From the NCBI GenBank assembly GCA_964640945.1, contig CAZXIV010000004.1, forward strand, positions 1-62,972: a stretch of DNA of 62,972 nucleotides. The letters are read 5' to 3'. Under the pieces are notes generated by a model, which ran no database searches, was not told where the DNA came from, and saw nothing but the letters and a program-made list of their open reading frames with translations. Numbering within the stretch: the first letter of the stretch is position 1; each line of letters starts with the position of its first letter. This document shows positions 16,905-26,020 of the stretch, in pieces. The translations under genes were made by a program, and so were the position numbers. Source of the DNA: JAGOUB01 sp964640945. GTDB lineage: Bacteria; Patescibacteriota; Gracilibacteria; Peribacterales; Peribacteraceae.

Positions 16905-18772
16905 GCCCTGGCCGGAGGAATGGGTGCGTGCGAGAACGTCTGTTCGCCGAGGATGACGGTGGGCGTCCCTTGCTTGGTGATGCGCCCGTGTTCGAGGAGG
17001 ACCACGTGGTCGGCGCGGGCAATCGTCGAGAGATTGTGGGCGATGATGAGGACTGTCTTCTCGGCGGTGAGCTCGGCGATCGCTTCGGAAACCAATGAGG
17101 CGGTCTGTTCATCTAAAGCGCTCGTCACCTCGTCGAGAAGGACAATGTCGGCTTCACGCAAGAAGGCCCGGGCCACCGCTAGGCGCTGCTTCTCGCCGCC
17201 CGACAGGCGAGTTCCACGCTCGCCCACCATGGTCTCGAAGCCTTGGGGGAGGGACTGGATGAAGTCGTAGATGCGAGCCTTCCGGCACACCTCTTCCAAG
17301 CGCGCCTCGGAGACGTGGCTTTGGGCGTAGCAGATGTTGGCCCGGATGGTGTCGTCGAAGATCGGTAGGTCCTGGCTGACGAATGAGAAGTGTGTGCGCA
17401 GTGACGCAATGGAGAAGTGGCGGATGTCGGTCCCGTCCACGAAGATGCTGTCGGGCGGGCAGTCGTAAAAGCGCAGCAACAGATTGAAGAGGGTCGTCTT
17501 GCCCGAGCCGCTGCCGCCCACCAAGGCCGTCATGCGCCCTTTCTCGAGCGTGAAGTTCACACCGGCGAGAGCGGGTGATCGGTGCTGGTAGGCAAAATGC
17601 ACGTTCTTGAATTCAATGCGTGCCTTGAGCCCGGTACATATCAACGTCCCGTCAGGGACGATCGCGTCGTCCTCGGCTTGGAAGATTTCTTCGAGGGAGC
17701 GCATCAGTCCAGAATCTGAGGCGATCATCGCTGCGAACGTGTTGAGGGAATTGAGCGCGGGCACGGTCTTGAGCGCTACATAGAGGAAGACGAATAAATG
17801 GCCCGGGGCGATGCTCCCGCTGAAGACGGAGAAGCTGGTGATCGCAATGGCGACCATCAGGATGCCGGTGGTGGCACTCATGTCATTGAGGGGCACCAGC
17901 AACTTGCGCTGACTCTCCAACAAGAATGTCTTCTGCACCTCTTCATTGCTGATGGCCAGGAAGCGGGCTTTTTCGCGGTCTTCCTTGCCGTATCCTTTTA
18001 CCAGCGAGATGCCCGCGAGAATGCTGCCGATTCGCTTGGTGAGTTCGGTGGTGGCGCGACTGGCTTCGGCGGAGATGCGTCTCAGACGGCGCTTAACCCG
18101 GTTGTTCGCCAGTGAGATGAGCGGGAAGATGATGAGCACGACCACCGTCAGCGGCCACGAAATCCACAGCATGCACGTCAAGAAGACGATGAGCGCCATA
18201 CTCTGCGAGAGCAGCGCTTGAAAGGCCATGAATTGGTTGAAGATGATGCGCGACGAGAGCATGAGCTTCTCGTTGAGGTCGCTCATGTTGTGCCGGTCGA
18301 AGAATGATTTGCCGAACAGAAGGTATCGTTCGAAGACTTGTTGGCGGATGCGCTCCGAGCTGATCGCCGCTTGGCGGAGGATGAGGATATCGGCGGCGTA
18401 GCCGGCCAGGCTCTTCGTCAGTGAGACGAGGTACGTGAAGGCGACGAGCGCCAAAAAGAGCGCGGTCTGACTCTGGAACAGAGCCGGAAAAGCAGCGATG
18501 ACCATCTTCAGGCCGTGGATCTGGCGGACAGCGGAAAAATCCCGGCTGATAAGCCCCTCCGCCAGGGGGAAGAGCAGCGAAAAAAGGAAGAGACTGCAGA
18601 AGCTGACGGCCGTCGTGAGGACGATGGAGCCGACGAAGCGTCCGCGCGGGGCGTGCGAGGCGCGAAGCAGCTTCCAGAGTCGTCGGATGTGTCCGAGCGC
18701 GGAGGGAGCGGGCGGAGAAGAGAAGAAATCGAAGTTTTCGGGCCGGGTGGCGCGACGGGGCGTGTTTTTCAT
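16901..18772 (-). CDS. MsbA-like ABC exporter (fused permease and ATPase)
   Basis: A 623-residue half-transporter. The first about 350 residues form the six-helix ABC exporter domain; the rest is the nucleotide-binding domain with Walker A GGSGSGKTTL, Q-loop, signature LSGGEKQR, Walker B DIVLLDEVTSALD and the switch His in IIAHNLSTI. Directly downstream are two glycosyltransferases with 4-nt overlaps, so the likely cargo is a lipid-linked sugar. On the minus strand CATACT lies about 11 nt before the ATG. Confidence 0.92.
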   Translation of the reverse strand: MKNTPRRATRPENFDFFSSPPAPSALGHIRRLWKLLRASHAPRGRFVGSIVLTTAVSFCSLFLFSLLFPLAEGLISRDFSAVRQIHGLKMVIAAFPALFQSQTALFLALVAFTYLVSLTKSLAGYAADILILRQAAISSERIRQQVFERYLLFGKSFFDRHNMSDLNEKLMLSSRIIFNQFMAFQALLSQSMALIVFLTCMLWISWPLTVVVLIIFPLISLANNRVKRRLRRISAEASRATTELTKRIGSILAGISLVKGYGKEDREKARFLAISNEEVQKTFLLESQRKLLVPLNDMSATTGILMVAIAITSFSVFSGSIAPGHLFVFLYVALKTVPALNSLNTFAAMIASDSGLMRSLEEIFQAEDDAIVPDGTLICTGLKARIEFKNVHFAYQHRSPALAGVNFTLEKGRMTALVGGSGSGKTTLFNLLLRFYDCPPDSIFVDGTDIRHFSIASLRTHFSFVSQDLPIFDDTIRANICYAQSHVSEARLEEVCRKARIYDFIQSLPQGFETMVGERGTRLSGGEKQRLAVARAFLREADIVLLDEVTSALDEQTASLVSEAIAELTAEKTVLIIAHNLSTIARADHVVLLEHGRITKQGTPTVILGEQTFSHAPIPPARA

Positions 18773-18955
18773 GCTTGCTCGTCAGTATGGGACCGGGCTG
18801 CGGTCGCGGCAATCTTGCCGGAGCGGTTTTGGCCGGCACGCTCATCTACGCGCCCGACTGTGGCAATCGATACGCGCCAGCCGGCGACCCGGCGGGTGGC
18901 TCTGAGCGCGCCCAGACATCCGACGGGAATGTGGCGGTCCGCCTTTTATCAAGGT

Positions 18956-18982
18956 TTGACGGCGGTCAGGGCCAGGTATAGA
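18956..18982 (+). promoter_or_regulatory. Candidate promoter of the SulP gene
   Basis: TTGACG (18956-18961) and TATAGA (18977-18982) are separated by 15 nt, about 50 nt before the ATG at 19034. The 260-nt gap 18773-19033 otherwise holds only the divergent exporter promoter region. Confidence 0.35.
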
Positions 18983-19033
18983 CCGTCGCTGTCCCCCCGG
19001 CGCCGGTTTGGCGCTGTTTCTCTCCCGCTGCGT

Positions 19034-20659
19034 ATGTCGCTATTTCTCCGCCTGGCTGCTGCCAACTGGAAGTCGGGCCTGACTGTCGCCCTCATTTCGC
19101 TCCCGCTCTCGCTCTCGCTGGCGATCGCCTCGGGCGCCACGCCTATTATGGGCATCATCACCGCCGTCTGGGCGGGCATCGTGGCGGCGATCTTCGGGGG
19201 GAGTGACTATAACGTCGTCGGTCCGGCCGGCGCTCTCTCGGGCATTCTCGCCGCCTTTGCCCTGACTTTTGGCCCTGGCCTGCTGCCGGTCTTGGCCATC
19301 TGCTCGGGTGTCGTGATGCTTTTCATCTGGCTCTGCCGCCTCGATCGTTATCTTGTCTTCATTCCCTCGAGCGTGATGTACGGCTTCACGCTCGGCGTGG
19401 GTCTGACGATTGGACTCGGCCAGCTCAGTACAGCGCTGGGCCTCAGCGGTTTGCCCGTCCACGAAACCCTGGTGGCCAACGTCGTCGAATCCCTGGGTCA
19501 CATCGGCCAGGCACACCTGCCGACCGCCGTGCTTTTCTTTGGCTGTTTGGCTCTCCTCTTTGTCGGCGTGCGCTTGGCCCCCAAGGTGCCGGGCGCGGTA
19601 GTGGTGGCCGTGATCGGTATTGCCGTCGGCTGGGCCTCGGAGGCCGGGATGCTGCCGTTCACCATTCAGACGCTTTTCTCCAAGTATGGCGCTCTCACCG
19701 CCAACCTGTTCCAGCCGCCGTCGACCTTCTTACCGCCTCTGGATCCCGTCTTCTGGAAGGCGGTCCTCACTGTGGCGGTGGTGGCCGTGCTGGAGACGCT
19801 GCTTTCGGCCAAAATCGCCGATAGCATGACCGGTACGCGTTTTGCGCAGGGGCGCGAAGTGCGCGGCATCGCCTTGGCGAATATCGCTTCCGGCCTGGCT
19901 GGCGGTCTCCCCGCCACGGGCGTCTTCGTGCGTACGGCTCTCAACGTCAAGACCGGCGCCACCTCGCGCTTGTCCTCCGGTCTCAATGCCTGCTTCGTCG
20001 CCGTCATCGCGCTCGCGCTCTTCTCGGGCTTCCAGTACCTGCCGCTGGCGGCCGTGGCCAGCATCCTCGTGTTCGCCGCCATCCGCATGGTGGATGCTAA
20101 GGAATTCCGCAAACTGTACGCCTTCGACCGCCGCGCCTTTTGGTTGGCGCTGCTGGTGGCCGCCCTTACCTTCGGCGTCGACGCCATGATTGGCCTGCTC
20201 GTGGGCGTGACCTTCGCCCTCCTGGGCTTTGTCGCCCACCTCTCGCACGCCCAGAGCGAGTTGACTTTGCATAAGCCCAATTGCGATCTTCTGCGGATTC
20301 CCCACCATAAGCTCGCGCAGCACGAGGGCGATTGCGACATCGTCGTGTATCGCTTCGCCGGCGAGCTGACGTACTTCAATGGCCACTCTCACGAGGACAA
20401 CATCGCCTGCATCAAGGCGAAGACCATTATCCTGAGCCTTCGTAACCTCCTCTATATCGACATCGACGGCCTTGAAATCCTGCACGAGATCATCAAGCGT
20501 GCGGAGAAACGCGGCCACGTTGTCTACCTGACGAGCATCAGTGACTTCGTCCGTCCGGTACTGGAGAAGGCGGACTGGTTTGGGCGTAAAGAGGAAATCG
20601 GCGGCGTCTTTAAGAGTACGACCGACGCCCTGACGGCGCTCGGTTTTCCTAAGCGCTAA
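19034..20659 (+). CDS. SulP-family anion transporter with STAS domain
   Basis: A 541-residue permease (SLC26/SulP family) moving sulfate, bicarbonate or similar anions. The membrane domain starts MSLFLRLAAANWKSGLTVALISLPLSLSLAIASG, with the GPAGALSGILAAF repeat signature; about 12-14 hydrophobic segments run to about residue 400. The C-terminal STAS domain (about 420-535) includes LRNLLYIDIDGLEIL. The frame is open further upstream, but that part is antisense to the exporter gene and is not coding-like. Confidence 0.9.
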   Translation: MSLFLRLAAANWKSGLTVALISLPLSLSLAIASGATPIMGIITAVWAGIVAAIFGGSDYNVVGPAGALSGILAAFALTFGPGLLPVLAICSGVVMLFIWLCRLDRYLVFIPSSVMYGFTLGVGLTIGLGQLSTALGLSGLPVHETLVANVVESLGHIGQAHLPTAVLFFGCLALLFVGVRLAPKVPGAVVVAVIGIAVGWASEAGMLPFTIQTLFSKYGALTANLFQPPSTFLPPLDPVFWKAVLTVAVVAVLETLLSAKIADSMTGTRFAQGREVRGIALANIASGLAGGLPATGVFVRTALNVKTGATSRLSSGLNACFVAVIALALFSGFQYLPLAAVASILVFAAIRMVDAKEFRKLYAFDRRAFWLALLVAALTFGVDAMIGLLVGVTFALLGFVAHLSHAQSELTLHKPNCDLLRIPHHKLAQHEGDCDIVVYRFAGELTYFNGHSHEDNIACIKAKTIILSLRNLLYIDIDGLEILHEIIKRAEKRGHVVYLTSISDFVRPVLEKADWFGRKEEIGGVFKSTTDALTALGFPKR

Positions 20660-20709
20660 GCCTCGGCTCGAAATCGGTAAGAAACCCGCGTTCAGGCGTC
20701 ATCAGGAGT

Positions 20710-21621
20710 ATGCGCAAGCGTCCCACACGGATCCTCCGGCTGGACGATGGGCGACGCCTGGAATATGCCGAGTTCGGCGATGCGAAGGGGGTCGCTGTCA
20801 TCTACTTTCACGGTTGTTTTGGCTCGTGCCATCAAGCCGCCCTCCTGCACGCCCAGGCGCTTGAGCAGGGCATCCGCATCATCGCTCCCAACCGTCCCGG
20901 CATCGGGCGGTCCACGCCGCGGATGTTCGTCTCGATGATGGAGTACGTGGCCGATATCGGCGCCCTGGCCGACAAGCTTGCGCTTCGCTCCTTCGCGGTC
21001 ATGGGCGCTTCCGGCGGTGGTGGATTCGCGCTGGCCTCGGCCTACGCGCTCGCCGGTCGGGCCTGCATGGTGGGCGTGGCGGGCGGTCTTGGGCCCCTCG
21101 CACACGGCCGTAATTTCCGCGACTTACGCTGGTACCGTCGCCACGTCATCGCGAGCTGCCGCTCTTACCCACGTCTGGCCGCGCTGGCGCTGGCCGTCGT
21201 CTTCTATGGCTGCCGTCAGCATCCCGAGTGGCTCTACTCGCGCCTGAAGTGGGCGTCCTCCCTCATTGCGCCCGACCCCGCTATGCGGCGCTTGATGGAG
21301 CAGGTGCTGCGCTGGGATTTTCGTGAGGTATTCCTGCAGCCCGGCGGCGCCATGGGGCTCCTGAACGAGGTCAATTTGTACTTCCGCTGGGGCTTCCGGC
21401 CGCGGAATTTTCCGGCGCACATCCCCGTCCTCTCCTGGCACGGGCGCGAAGATTCGGTGGTGCCCTTATCCATCGGACAGCGCACATCACGCGCCTTCCC
21501 AACCGCCACTCCCATCATCTACACCGGCGGCCACTTGGTCTTTCTCACCAAGCTCCGCGACATCTTTACGACCGTCAAGCGTGAACTGGAGCGCCCGCCT
21601 CGCGCTTTAATCCCGATTTAA
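20710..21621 (+). CDS. Alpha/beta-hydrolase fold protein
   Basis: A 303-residue hydrolase. The oxyanion-region FHGCFGS is at about residue 34, the nucleophile elbow GASGGGG at about residues 98-104 (Ser100), an acid in the WHGREDSVVPL segment (about 243-253), and the catalytic His in TGGHLVF near residue 276. An AGGAG-type ribosome site precedes the ATG. Its TAA overlaps the ATG of the next gene (TAATG). Substrate unknown; a haloperoxidase- or lipase-like role is possible. Confidence 0.85.
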   Translation: MRKRPTRILRLDDGRRLEYAEFGDAKGVAVIYFHGCFGSCHQAALLHAQALEQGIRIIAPNRPGIGRSTPRMFVSMMEYVADIGALADKLALRSFAVMGASGGGGFALASAYALAGRACMVGVAGGLGPLAHGRNFRDLRWYRRHVIASCRSYPRLAALALAVVFYGCRQHPEWLYSRLKWASSLIAPDPAMRRLMEQVLRWDFREVFLQPGGAMGLLNEVNLYFRWGFRPRNFPAHIPVLSWHGREDSVVPLSIGQRTSRAFPTATPIIYTGGHLVFLTKLRDIFTTVKRELERPPRALIPI

Positions 21622-22310
21622 TGTCCGTCCTCCATACTCACCACGTGCCTAGCCTTATCCGCAAGTACTGGCCCCTACTTCTCACGATCGTCGCGTTCGT
21701 GGCCGCGTCTTGGGTTGTGAACCAGCATCTCCCCCTGTTGGAATCCGTGTTTGAGGGGCACGGCCCGGTGATCGGCTTATTCCTCTTCATCTCGATCGGC
21801 GTGGCAATCACAATGCTGCCCGCGGCCAGCACCTTGCCGCTCATCCCGCTGGGCGTGGCCCTCTGGGGCTGGCCCATCACTGCTGTCCTCATTCTTCTCG
21901 CCTGGACGATCGGCGCGCAGCTGCTCTTTCTGCTCGTACGCTTCTTCCGCCAGACGCGGTACGGCCACTGGCTCGAGGTGCCGCAGTTGCAAAGCGCCCG
22001 CCACTTGGTGGAGCAGCGCGGCCTCGTGCACGCCATGCTTCTGCGCCTCGTCGTCGAAGGCGATGTTCTCAGCTACGCCTTTGCGCTCTTCTCGACCATC
22101 AACGGCTGGCGTTATTTTGGACAGAGCCTGCTTACCACTGTCCCGACGGCCATCATCTACACCTACGTTGGCAGTATGCCGCTTGTGCTCCAGCTGACCG
22201 CCGCCGCGCTGGTGGTCGCGATGATGCTCGTCCGCCGCTATGGCTTTGCTCTCCACCTGCACGGAATGGGACTCTGGCGATCTTTCAAGCCATCCCTGGC
22301 GATCGCTTAA
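21621..22310 (+). CDS. TVP38/TMEM64-like (VTT domain) membrane protein
   Basis: A 229-residue membrane protein with five or six hydrophobic segments. Features of the VTT (DedA-like) superfamily are visible: PAASTLPLIPLGVALWGWP near residue 74, a central hydrophilic helix RQTRYGHWLEVPQL, and the LLRLVVEGDVLSYAFAL segment. These proteins are linked to lipid scrambling in membranes. It is translationally coupled to the hydrolase by a 1-nt overlap. The family call is by pattern and moderate. Confidence 0.6.
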   Translation: MSVLHTHHVPSLIRKYWPLLLTIVAFVAASWVVNQHLPLLESVFEGHGPVIGLFLFISIGVAITMLPAASTLPLIPLGVALWGWPITAVLILLAWTIGAQLLFLLVRFFRQTRYGHWLEVPQLQSARHLVEQRGLVHAMLLRLVVEGDVLSYAFALFSTINGWRYFGQSLLTTVPTAIIYTYVGSMPLVLQLTAAALVVAMMLVRRYGFALHLHGMGLWRSFKPSLAIA

Positions 22311-22312
22311 GG

Positions 22313-22346
22313 CTTTAATCTGTCTTTAATCTCCGGCGCCTATACT
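22313..22346 (+). promoter_or_regulatory. Direct-repeat operator and -10 box of the response-regulator operon
   Basis: CTTTAATC occurs twice (22313-22320 and 22324-22331), starting 11 nt apart, as expected for a head-to-tail OmpR/PhoB-type dimer. TATACT follows at 22341-22346, and the ATG begins 8 nt after its end, so the message is leaderless-type. The same layout with identical spacing recurs at 24171-24204. Confidence 0.6.
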
Positions 22347-22353
22347 GGGCACG

Positions 22354-23019
22354 ATGCATATCCTGATTGTCGAAGATCACGAGACCGTTGCCCAGAACAT
22401 GCGCCAGTTTTTGGAGATACAGCAGTACTCCGTGTCCCTGGCGCACGACGGCAACGATGGCCTTGAGAAGGCGATGACGCAGGCCGTCGACTTGCTCATT
22501 CTCGATATCAATCTGCCCGGCATGGACGGCTACGTGCTCTGCCGGATGCTGCGCGAGCACGGCAAGCGGATGCCCATCCTCATGCTGACGGCCCGGGCCA
22601 AACAGCAGGAGATGATTGAAGGGCTCAATCTTGGCGCCGATGATTATCTCACTAAGCCCTTCGATCTCGACGTGCTCCTGGCCCGGGTGCGCGCGCTCCT
22701 GCGCCGCCAGAGTGTGGAGAAGTCGCCGCTGCTGCAGGTCGGCAAGTTCGCCATCGATACCAACACGCAGGTTGTCACGAAGGGTAAGAAGAAGGTTGCC
22801 CTCTCGCCCAAGGAATACGCCCTCTTTGAGTTCCTGATGCGCCACAAAGGGGTGGTGCAGGATCGCCCCACCATTCTTGAGCATGTCTGGGGCGCCAGCG
22901 ACGGTTTGATGTTCTCGCAGACGGTCGACGTGCATGTCGCCTTCCTGCGCCGTAAGCTGGGCAAGGACGCCATCCAGACGGTGCCCAATAAGGGCTACCT
23001 CGTCCCCGATCCTGCATGA
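22354..23019 (+). CDS. OmpR-family response regulator
   Basis: A 221-residue two-component regulator. The receiver domain has the acidic pair Glu7/Asp8, phospho-acceptor Asp51 in LLILDINLPGMDGY, a Thr in MLTA and Lys101 in YLTKPF. A winged-helix OmpR/PhoB DNA-binding domain occupies about residues 125-221 (LSPKEYALFEFLMRHKG, VDVHVAFLRRKLG). It overlaps the kinase gene by 4 nt. The direct repeats in its own promoter and in the promoter of the secreted protein two genes on make autoregulation likely. Confidence 0.95.
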   Translation: MHILIVEDHETVAQNMRQFLEIQQYSVSLAHDGNDGLEKAMTQAVDLLILDINLPGMDGYVLCRMLREHGKRMPILMLTARAKQQEMIEGLNLGADDYLTKPFDLDVLLARVRALLRRQSVEKSPLLQVGKFAIDTNTQVVTKGKKKVALSPKEYALFEFLMRHKGVVQDRPTILEHVWGASDGLMFSQTVDVHVAFLRRKLGKDAIQTVPNKGYLVPDPA

Positions 23020-24176
23020 TCTTCCGCGCTGTTAGCTACCGCATTGCCGCGCAGTTTACGGCCTTTGTGCTGGCGATGTTGCTGCTCACCGGTGCTGTTT
23101 TTCTAACGGCCGACATCGCTAACCGCGGGCGTATGAACCGCGACCGCCTGGAGCGCCTGGTGACCGAGATCTCGGAACGTGGCGAAGATTTCGGCACGCT
23201 GCCGGCGCTTCCGCCCTTCCAGCGGGCGCGCATCCGCATCGTTAGCCCTGCCGGCGAGCCGCTCTTTAGCGGCGAGCTCTATGAGGGTATCCCGTTTAGT
23301 GCCGGGGAGCGTTTGGCCACGATTGTCACCGGCCGCGACGAGTTCGAAGTGCTGACGGTGCCCGTGGAGCGCGACGGCGTGATGGTTGGGTACATCCAAG
23401 TCGCCGACCGGGCCCCGCCGCACGACCTGCCGATCCGCGTCATTCTCTACTTGGCCATTACCGCCCTCCTCTCGGGGCTTACGTTCGTGGTTGGCCTCTT
23501 CTTTGCGCGCCGCAGCTTGCGCCCGGCCGAGGAGACGATGGCCCGCCTGGAGCAGTTCACGCAAGACGCCAGCCACGAGCTCCGCACGCCGCTGACGGCC
23601 GTCGGTACCTCGCTCGACCTGGCCCTGCTTAAGCCCGATAACCACGACCAGATCCGCGCCGCCAAGAAGGATCTCAAAGAGATGGGCCTGCTCGTGGAGC
23701 GGCTTTTGGAACTGGCGCGTCTCGACGGCGTCGTCCTCAGCCGTGAGGATGTCGATCTCGGCGCCATGGCGGCCGAGGTTGTTGCCCGTCACCAAGCGCC
23801 GGCGGCGGCGAAGTCCCTGGTGATCGAGGTGAAAACAACGAGGGCCACGACGGTCGCGGCCGATCCCGCCTTGCTTCGCCAAGTCCTCGAAAACCTGGTC
23901 GGCAACGCCGTGAAGTTCAACACCGCGGGCGGGTCCGTCCTGGTGCAAGTGGGAGAAGAGTCGGTGGTGGTGCACAACACCGGGCAGGGCATTGCGCCCG
24001 AGGCAATCGATCGCATCTTCGACCGCTTCTTTCAAGAGGACGCCGCCCGTGCCCGCGGGCGCGAGGGGCTGGGGCTGGGACTGGCGCTCGTTAAGCGCAT
24101 TGTCGATCTGCATGGCTGGACGATCAGCGTGGAGAGCAGCCCCCAGAGCGGCACGACGTTTACGGTGCGCTTTTAA
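23016..24176 (+). CDS. Membrane sensor histidine kinase
   Basis: The 386-residue partner of the preceding regulator. It has two transmembrane helices (about 10-32 and 145-168) flanking a roughly 110-residue extracytoplasmic sensor of no recognised family. The H-box ASHELRTPL carries phospho-accepting His187, followed by the N-box (NLVGNAVKFN), G1 (NTGQGIAPE), F-box and G2 (GLGLGLALVKRI). ATGA overlap couples it to the regulator. The signal is unknown, possibly envelope state given the secreted target gene. Confidence 0.93.
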   Translation: MIFRAVSYRIAAQFTAFVLAMLLLTGAVFLTADIANRGRMNRDRLERLVTEISERGEDFGTLPALPPFQRARIRIVSPAGEPLFSGELYEGIPFSAGERLATIVTGRDEFEVLTVPVERDGVMVGYIQVADRAPPHDLPIRVILYLAITALLSGLTFVVGLFFARRSLRPAEETMARLEQFTQDASHELRTPLTAVGTSLDLALLKPDNHDQIRAAKKDLKEMGLLVERLLELARLDGVVLSREDVDLGAMAAEVVARHQAPAAAKSLVIEVKTTRATTVAADPALLRQVLENLVGNAVKFNTAGGSVLVQVGEESVVVHNTGQGIAPEAIDRIFDRFFQEDAARARGREGLGLGLALVKRIVDLHGWTISVESSPQSGTTFTVRF

Positions 24177-24204
24177 TCCATCCTTAAGCGCGGCTCCGTA
24201 GAGT
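24171..24204 (+). promoter_or_regulatory. Second response-regulator site and -10 box
   Basis: TTTTAATC (24171-24178) and CCTTAAGC (24182-24189) start 11 nt apart, with TAGAGT at 24199-24204. Both the repeat spacing and the distance to the -10 box equal those at 22313-22346. The site overlaps the end of the kinase gene and precedes the secreted-protein gene by about 50 nt. Confidence 0.5.
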
Positions 24205-24257
24205 GGGCCTTGTCGCGACGTGTCGTTCCTTCTTCTACTTCTTTCTTCCCCCTATCT

Positions 24258-24848
24258 ATGCACAAGAAGTTCCTGTTTGGCGCCGCCTCTGGTGCCCTCG
24301 CCCTTGCCTTGGCCTTCCCGGTCCTGGCTCAGGTGAGCAGCGCTCAGACCGTTGCCACCGGCATCGACCGCGAAAACCGCCCGCCGCTCACCGATGAGCG
24401 TATTCAAGAGATGATCGACCACGACCAGGCCCTCCTCGATAACGTCGATGAGATGGTCGTCGTCCTCAAGGATCTGACCGACACTCACCGGCAGGCTCTG
24501 AGTGCCGCTCTTACTATCACCGACGAGACGGCCCGCGCCGCTGCCGTGCGCGCCGCCAACGACGCCCGCCACGAGGCCTTCAAGGCCGCGATGGAAGCCA
24601 GCCCTGAGTTTAAGGACGCGCTGCCGATTGTTCCCCACGGCCCCGGCGGTCGCGGCGGACACGGCCCCGCCCGCGGTCCCGGATCGGAAAAGTTTGCCGA
24701 AAAGCTTGGCCTGACGGTCGAGGCGCTCAAGGCGCAGATCGAGGCCGGCCAGACGATCGAGCAGATTGCCGCCGAGAAGGGCATCGAGCTGCCCGCCCGT
24801 CCCGCCGGTCGTGGTCCTATGGACCGCCAGGCCCGGGGGGCAGAGTAA
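24258..24848 (+). CDS. Secreted helical protein, probable target of the two-component system
   Basis: A 196-residue exported protein. Residues 1-24 form a signal peptide (ALALAFPVLAQ). A helical, charged region of about 90 residues follows, then a Gly/Pro/His-rich hinge (PHGPGGRGGHG) and a final module EKLGLTVEALKAQIEAG, a repeat-type motif seen in exported proteins of several Gram-positive groups. Its promoter has the same direct-repeat layout as the regulator operon, an arrangement reminiscent of CpxP downstream of CpxRA; that analogy is only functional inference. A terminator follows. Confidence 0.65.
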   Translation: MHKKFLFGAASGALALALAFPVLAQVSSAQTVATGIDRENRPPLTDERIQEMIDHDQALLDNVDEMVVVLKDLTDTHRQALSAALTITDETARAAAVRAANDARHEAFKAAMEASPEFKDALPIVPHGPGGRGGHGPARGPGSEKFAEKLGLTVEALKAQIEAGQTIEQIAAEKGIELPARPAGRGPMDRQARGAE

Positions 24849-24864
24849 TATTCAGTCAGCCAGA

Positions 24865-24892
24865 GAGGCCGCCCCAGGCGGCCTCTTTTTTT
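24865..24892 (+). terminator. Rho-independent terminator
   Basis: A perfect 9-bp stem GAGGCCGCC/GGCGGCCTC with loop CCA is followed by a T-run. It ends the regulator/kinase/secreted-protein unit. Confidence 0.92.
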
Positions 24893-24942
24893 ATGCGTCT
24901 CGACTGACTTTGATGCTATCCTCCGGTGTAAAATCACACCTC

Positions 24943-25170
24943 ATGAACCTCGCTTTGCTCTTCGGCCTGCATCTCCTTTCGTTGCTGATCGCTGCGGCCA
25001 TACTGCTGGAGTACCGCCGCGTCCGCCGCGAGCAGGCCACCCTCCTGGCCCTCCTCGGCGGCACCAACGACAGGAGTGTGACGTCGGTCATGTTGACTGT
25101 CGGCTATGTGCTCACGCTCCTGCTGTTCGCGGGTGCATCGGCTGCCGTCTATTTCCTCTTACCCGCCTGA
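24943..25170 (+). CDS. Small two-helix membrane protein
   Basis: A 75-residue protein with two hydrophobic helices (about 2-22 and 50-72) separated by a basic loop containing EYRRVRREQ. No family is recognised. TAAAAT at 24929-24934 ends 8 nt before the ATG. The next gene starts at the overlapping TGATG, so the two are probably translated together. Confidence 0.6.
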   Translation: MNLALLFGLHLLSLLIAAAILLEYRRVRREQATLLALLGGTNDRSVTSVMLTVGYVLTLLLFAGASAAVYFLLPA

Positions 25171-25688
25171 TGGACCCCCTGGCTGCCCTACCGTGGCGTT
25201 CGCGGGCACCGTTGTTGCAGCCGGAGACCGACGAGAAGCTGCTGCGTCGTTCGCACGGGCATTGGGTGCAGCATGCCCTGCCGGCCTTTGTGGCGGTGCT
25301 CCTTAGCGGCGCCGGTATGGCGTTTCTGGCCGCCGCGGTCTTCATGTCTGTTTCAGCGGTGGTGGCTCAGGTGTTGTTACTGCTCGCTTCGGTTGTCGTT
25401 CTGCCTACCTTGCACTGGTTCTTTCATTACGCGCTCAGTGAGAGCGTGAGCGAGATCCTCCTCACGAATAAGCGCATCCTCCGCTTGGACCGCCGTCTGT
25501 GGTGGTATGACGCGGTCGACGAGACGGTGCTGGCGCGCATCAAGGCCGTCCATGTTCATAAGAGTGGATTATTGCGCCAGGTGTTCGATTACGGAGATCT
25601 CGTCTTCGACATCGGTGGCGGCAAAAACCTCGACTATTTGCCTCATCCCAAAGGCTGGGCCGAGGATATTCAGCGTCAGATTCGTTAG
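25170..25688 (+). CDS. Membrane-anchored PH-domain-like protein
   Basis: A 172-residue protein. A hydrophobic hairpin (about residues 35-85) precedes a C-terminal strand-rich domain with ILLTNKRILRLDRRLWW and IKAVHVHKSGLLRQVFDYGDLVFDIGGGKNL. This pattern (TNxRI, then I..I.V...G..YGDv) is that of bacterial PH domains (bPH2/YdbS-like). The role is unknown, probably membrane-proximal scaffolding. It overlaps the small membrane protein gene by 1 nt. Confidence 0.65.
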   Translation: MDPLAALPWRSRAPLLQPETDEKLLRRSHGHWVQHALPAFVAVLLSGAGMAFLAAAVFMSVSAVVAQVLLLLASVVVLPTLHWFFHYALSESVSEILLTNKRILRLDRRLWWYDAVDETVLARIKAVHVHKSGLLRQVFDYGDLVFDIGGGKNLDYLPHPKGWAEDIQRQIR

Positions 25689-25705
25689 TGCTATCCTCGG
25701 CGCAT

Positions 25706-25927
25706 ATGACCAAGCGCAAGCGCGTTCGCGAACATCTTCACCATTGCGCCCGCAGCCTGAGCTGCGTGACCGGTGTCGTCCTTATTTGGAGCGGCATCGG
25801 CATCGCGCTCGAATATGTGCAGCAGCTCTTCTTCGTGGGACACGAGCTCCTGCTCGCACTCGGTGCTCTCATCCTCGGCATTCTCATTCTCTATTTGCCG
25901 GATCGTGATCTTGATGAGCTTGGCTAA
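25706..25927 (+). CDS. Small membrane protein
   Basis: A 73-residue protein with a basic N-terminus (TKRKRVREHLHH), two hydrophobic segments (about 17-35 and 42-65) and an acidic end. No family is recognised. The start is chosen because TATCCT (25692-25697) ends 8 nt upstream; the frame opens 18 nt earlier. It probably ends the small membrane-protein cluster. Confidence 0.55.
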   Translation: MTKRKRVREHLHHCARSLSCVTGVVLIWSGIGIALEYVQQLFFVGHELLLALGALILGILILYLPDRDLDELG

Positions 25928-26020
25928 ACGTCTGGCGCTTGTCAGTGATCGCCTCCAGTCAGCCCCGCGGGTGCGTGTCACCAGTCCCGTGGTCTTTGCC
26001 CGTGCCCTCGGCTGTCCCCG

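Noticed and set aside
23103..24113. 336-codon open frame antisense to the sensor kinase
   Set aside because: It lies entirely opposite a clear histidine kinase and has the low-complexity R/G/H/Q composition typical of shadow frames in GC-rich DNA.
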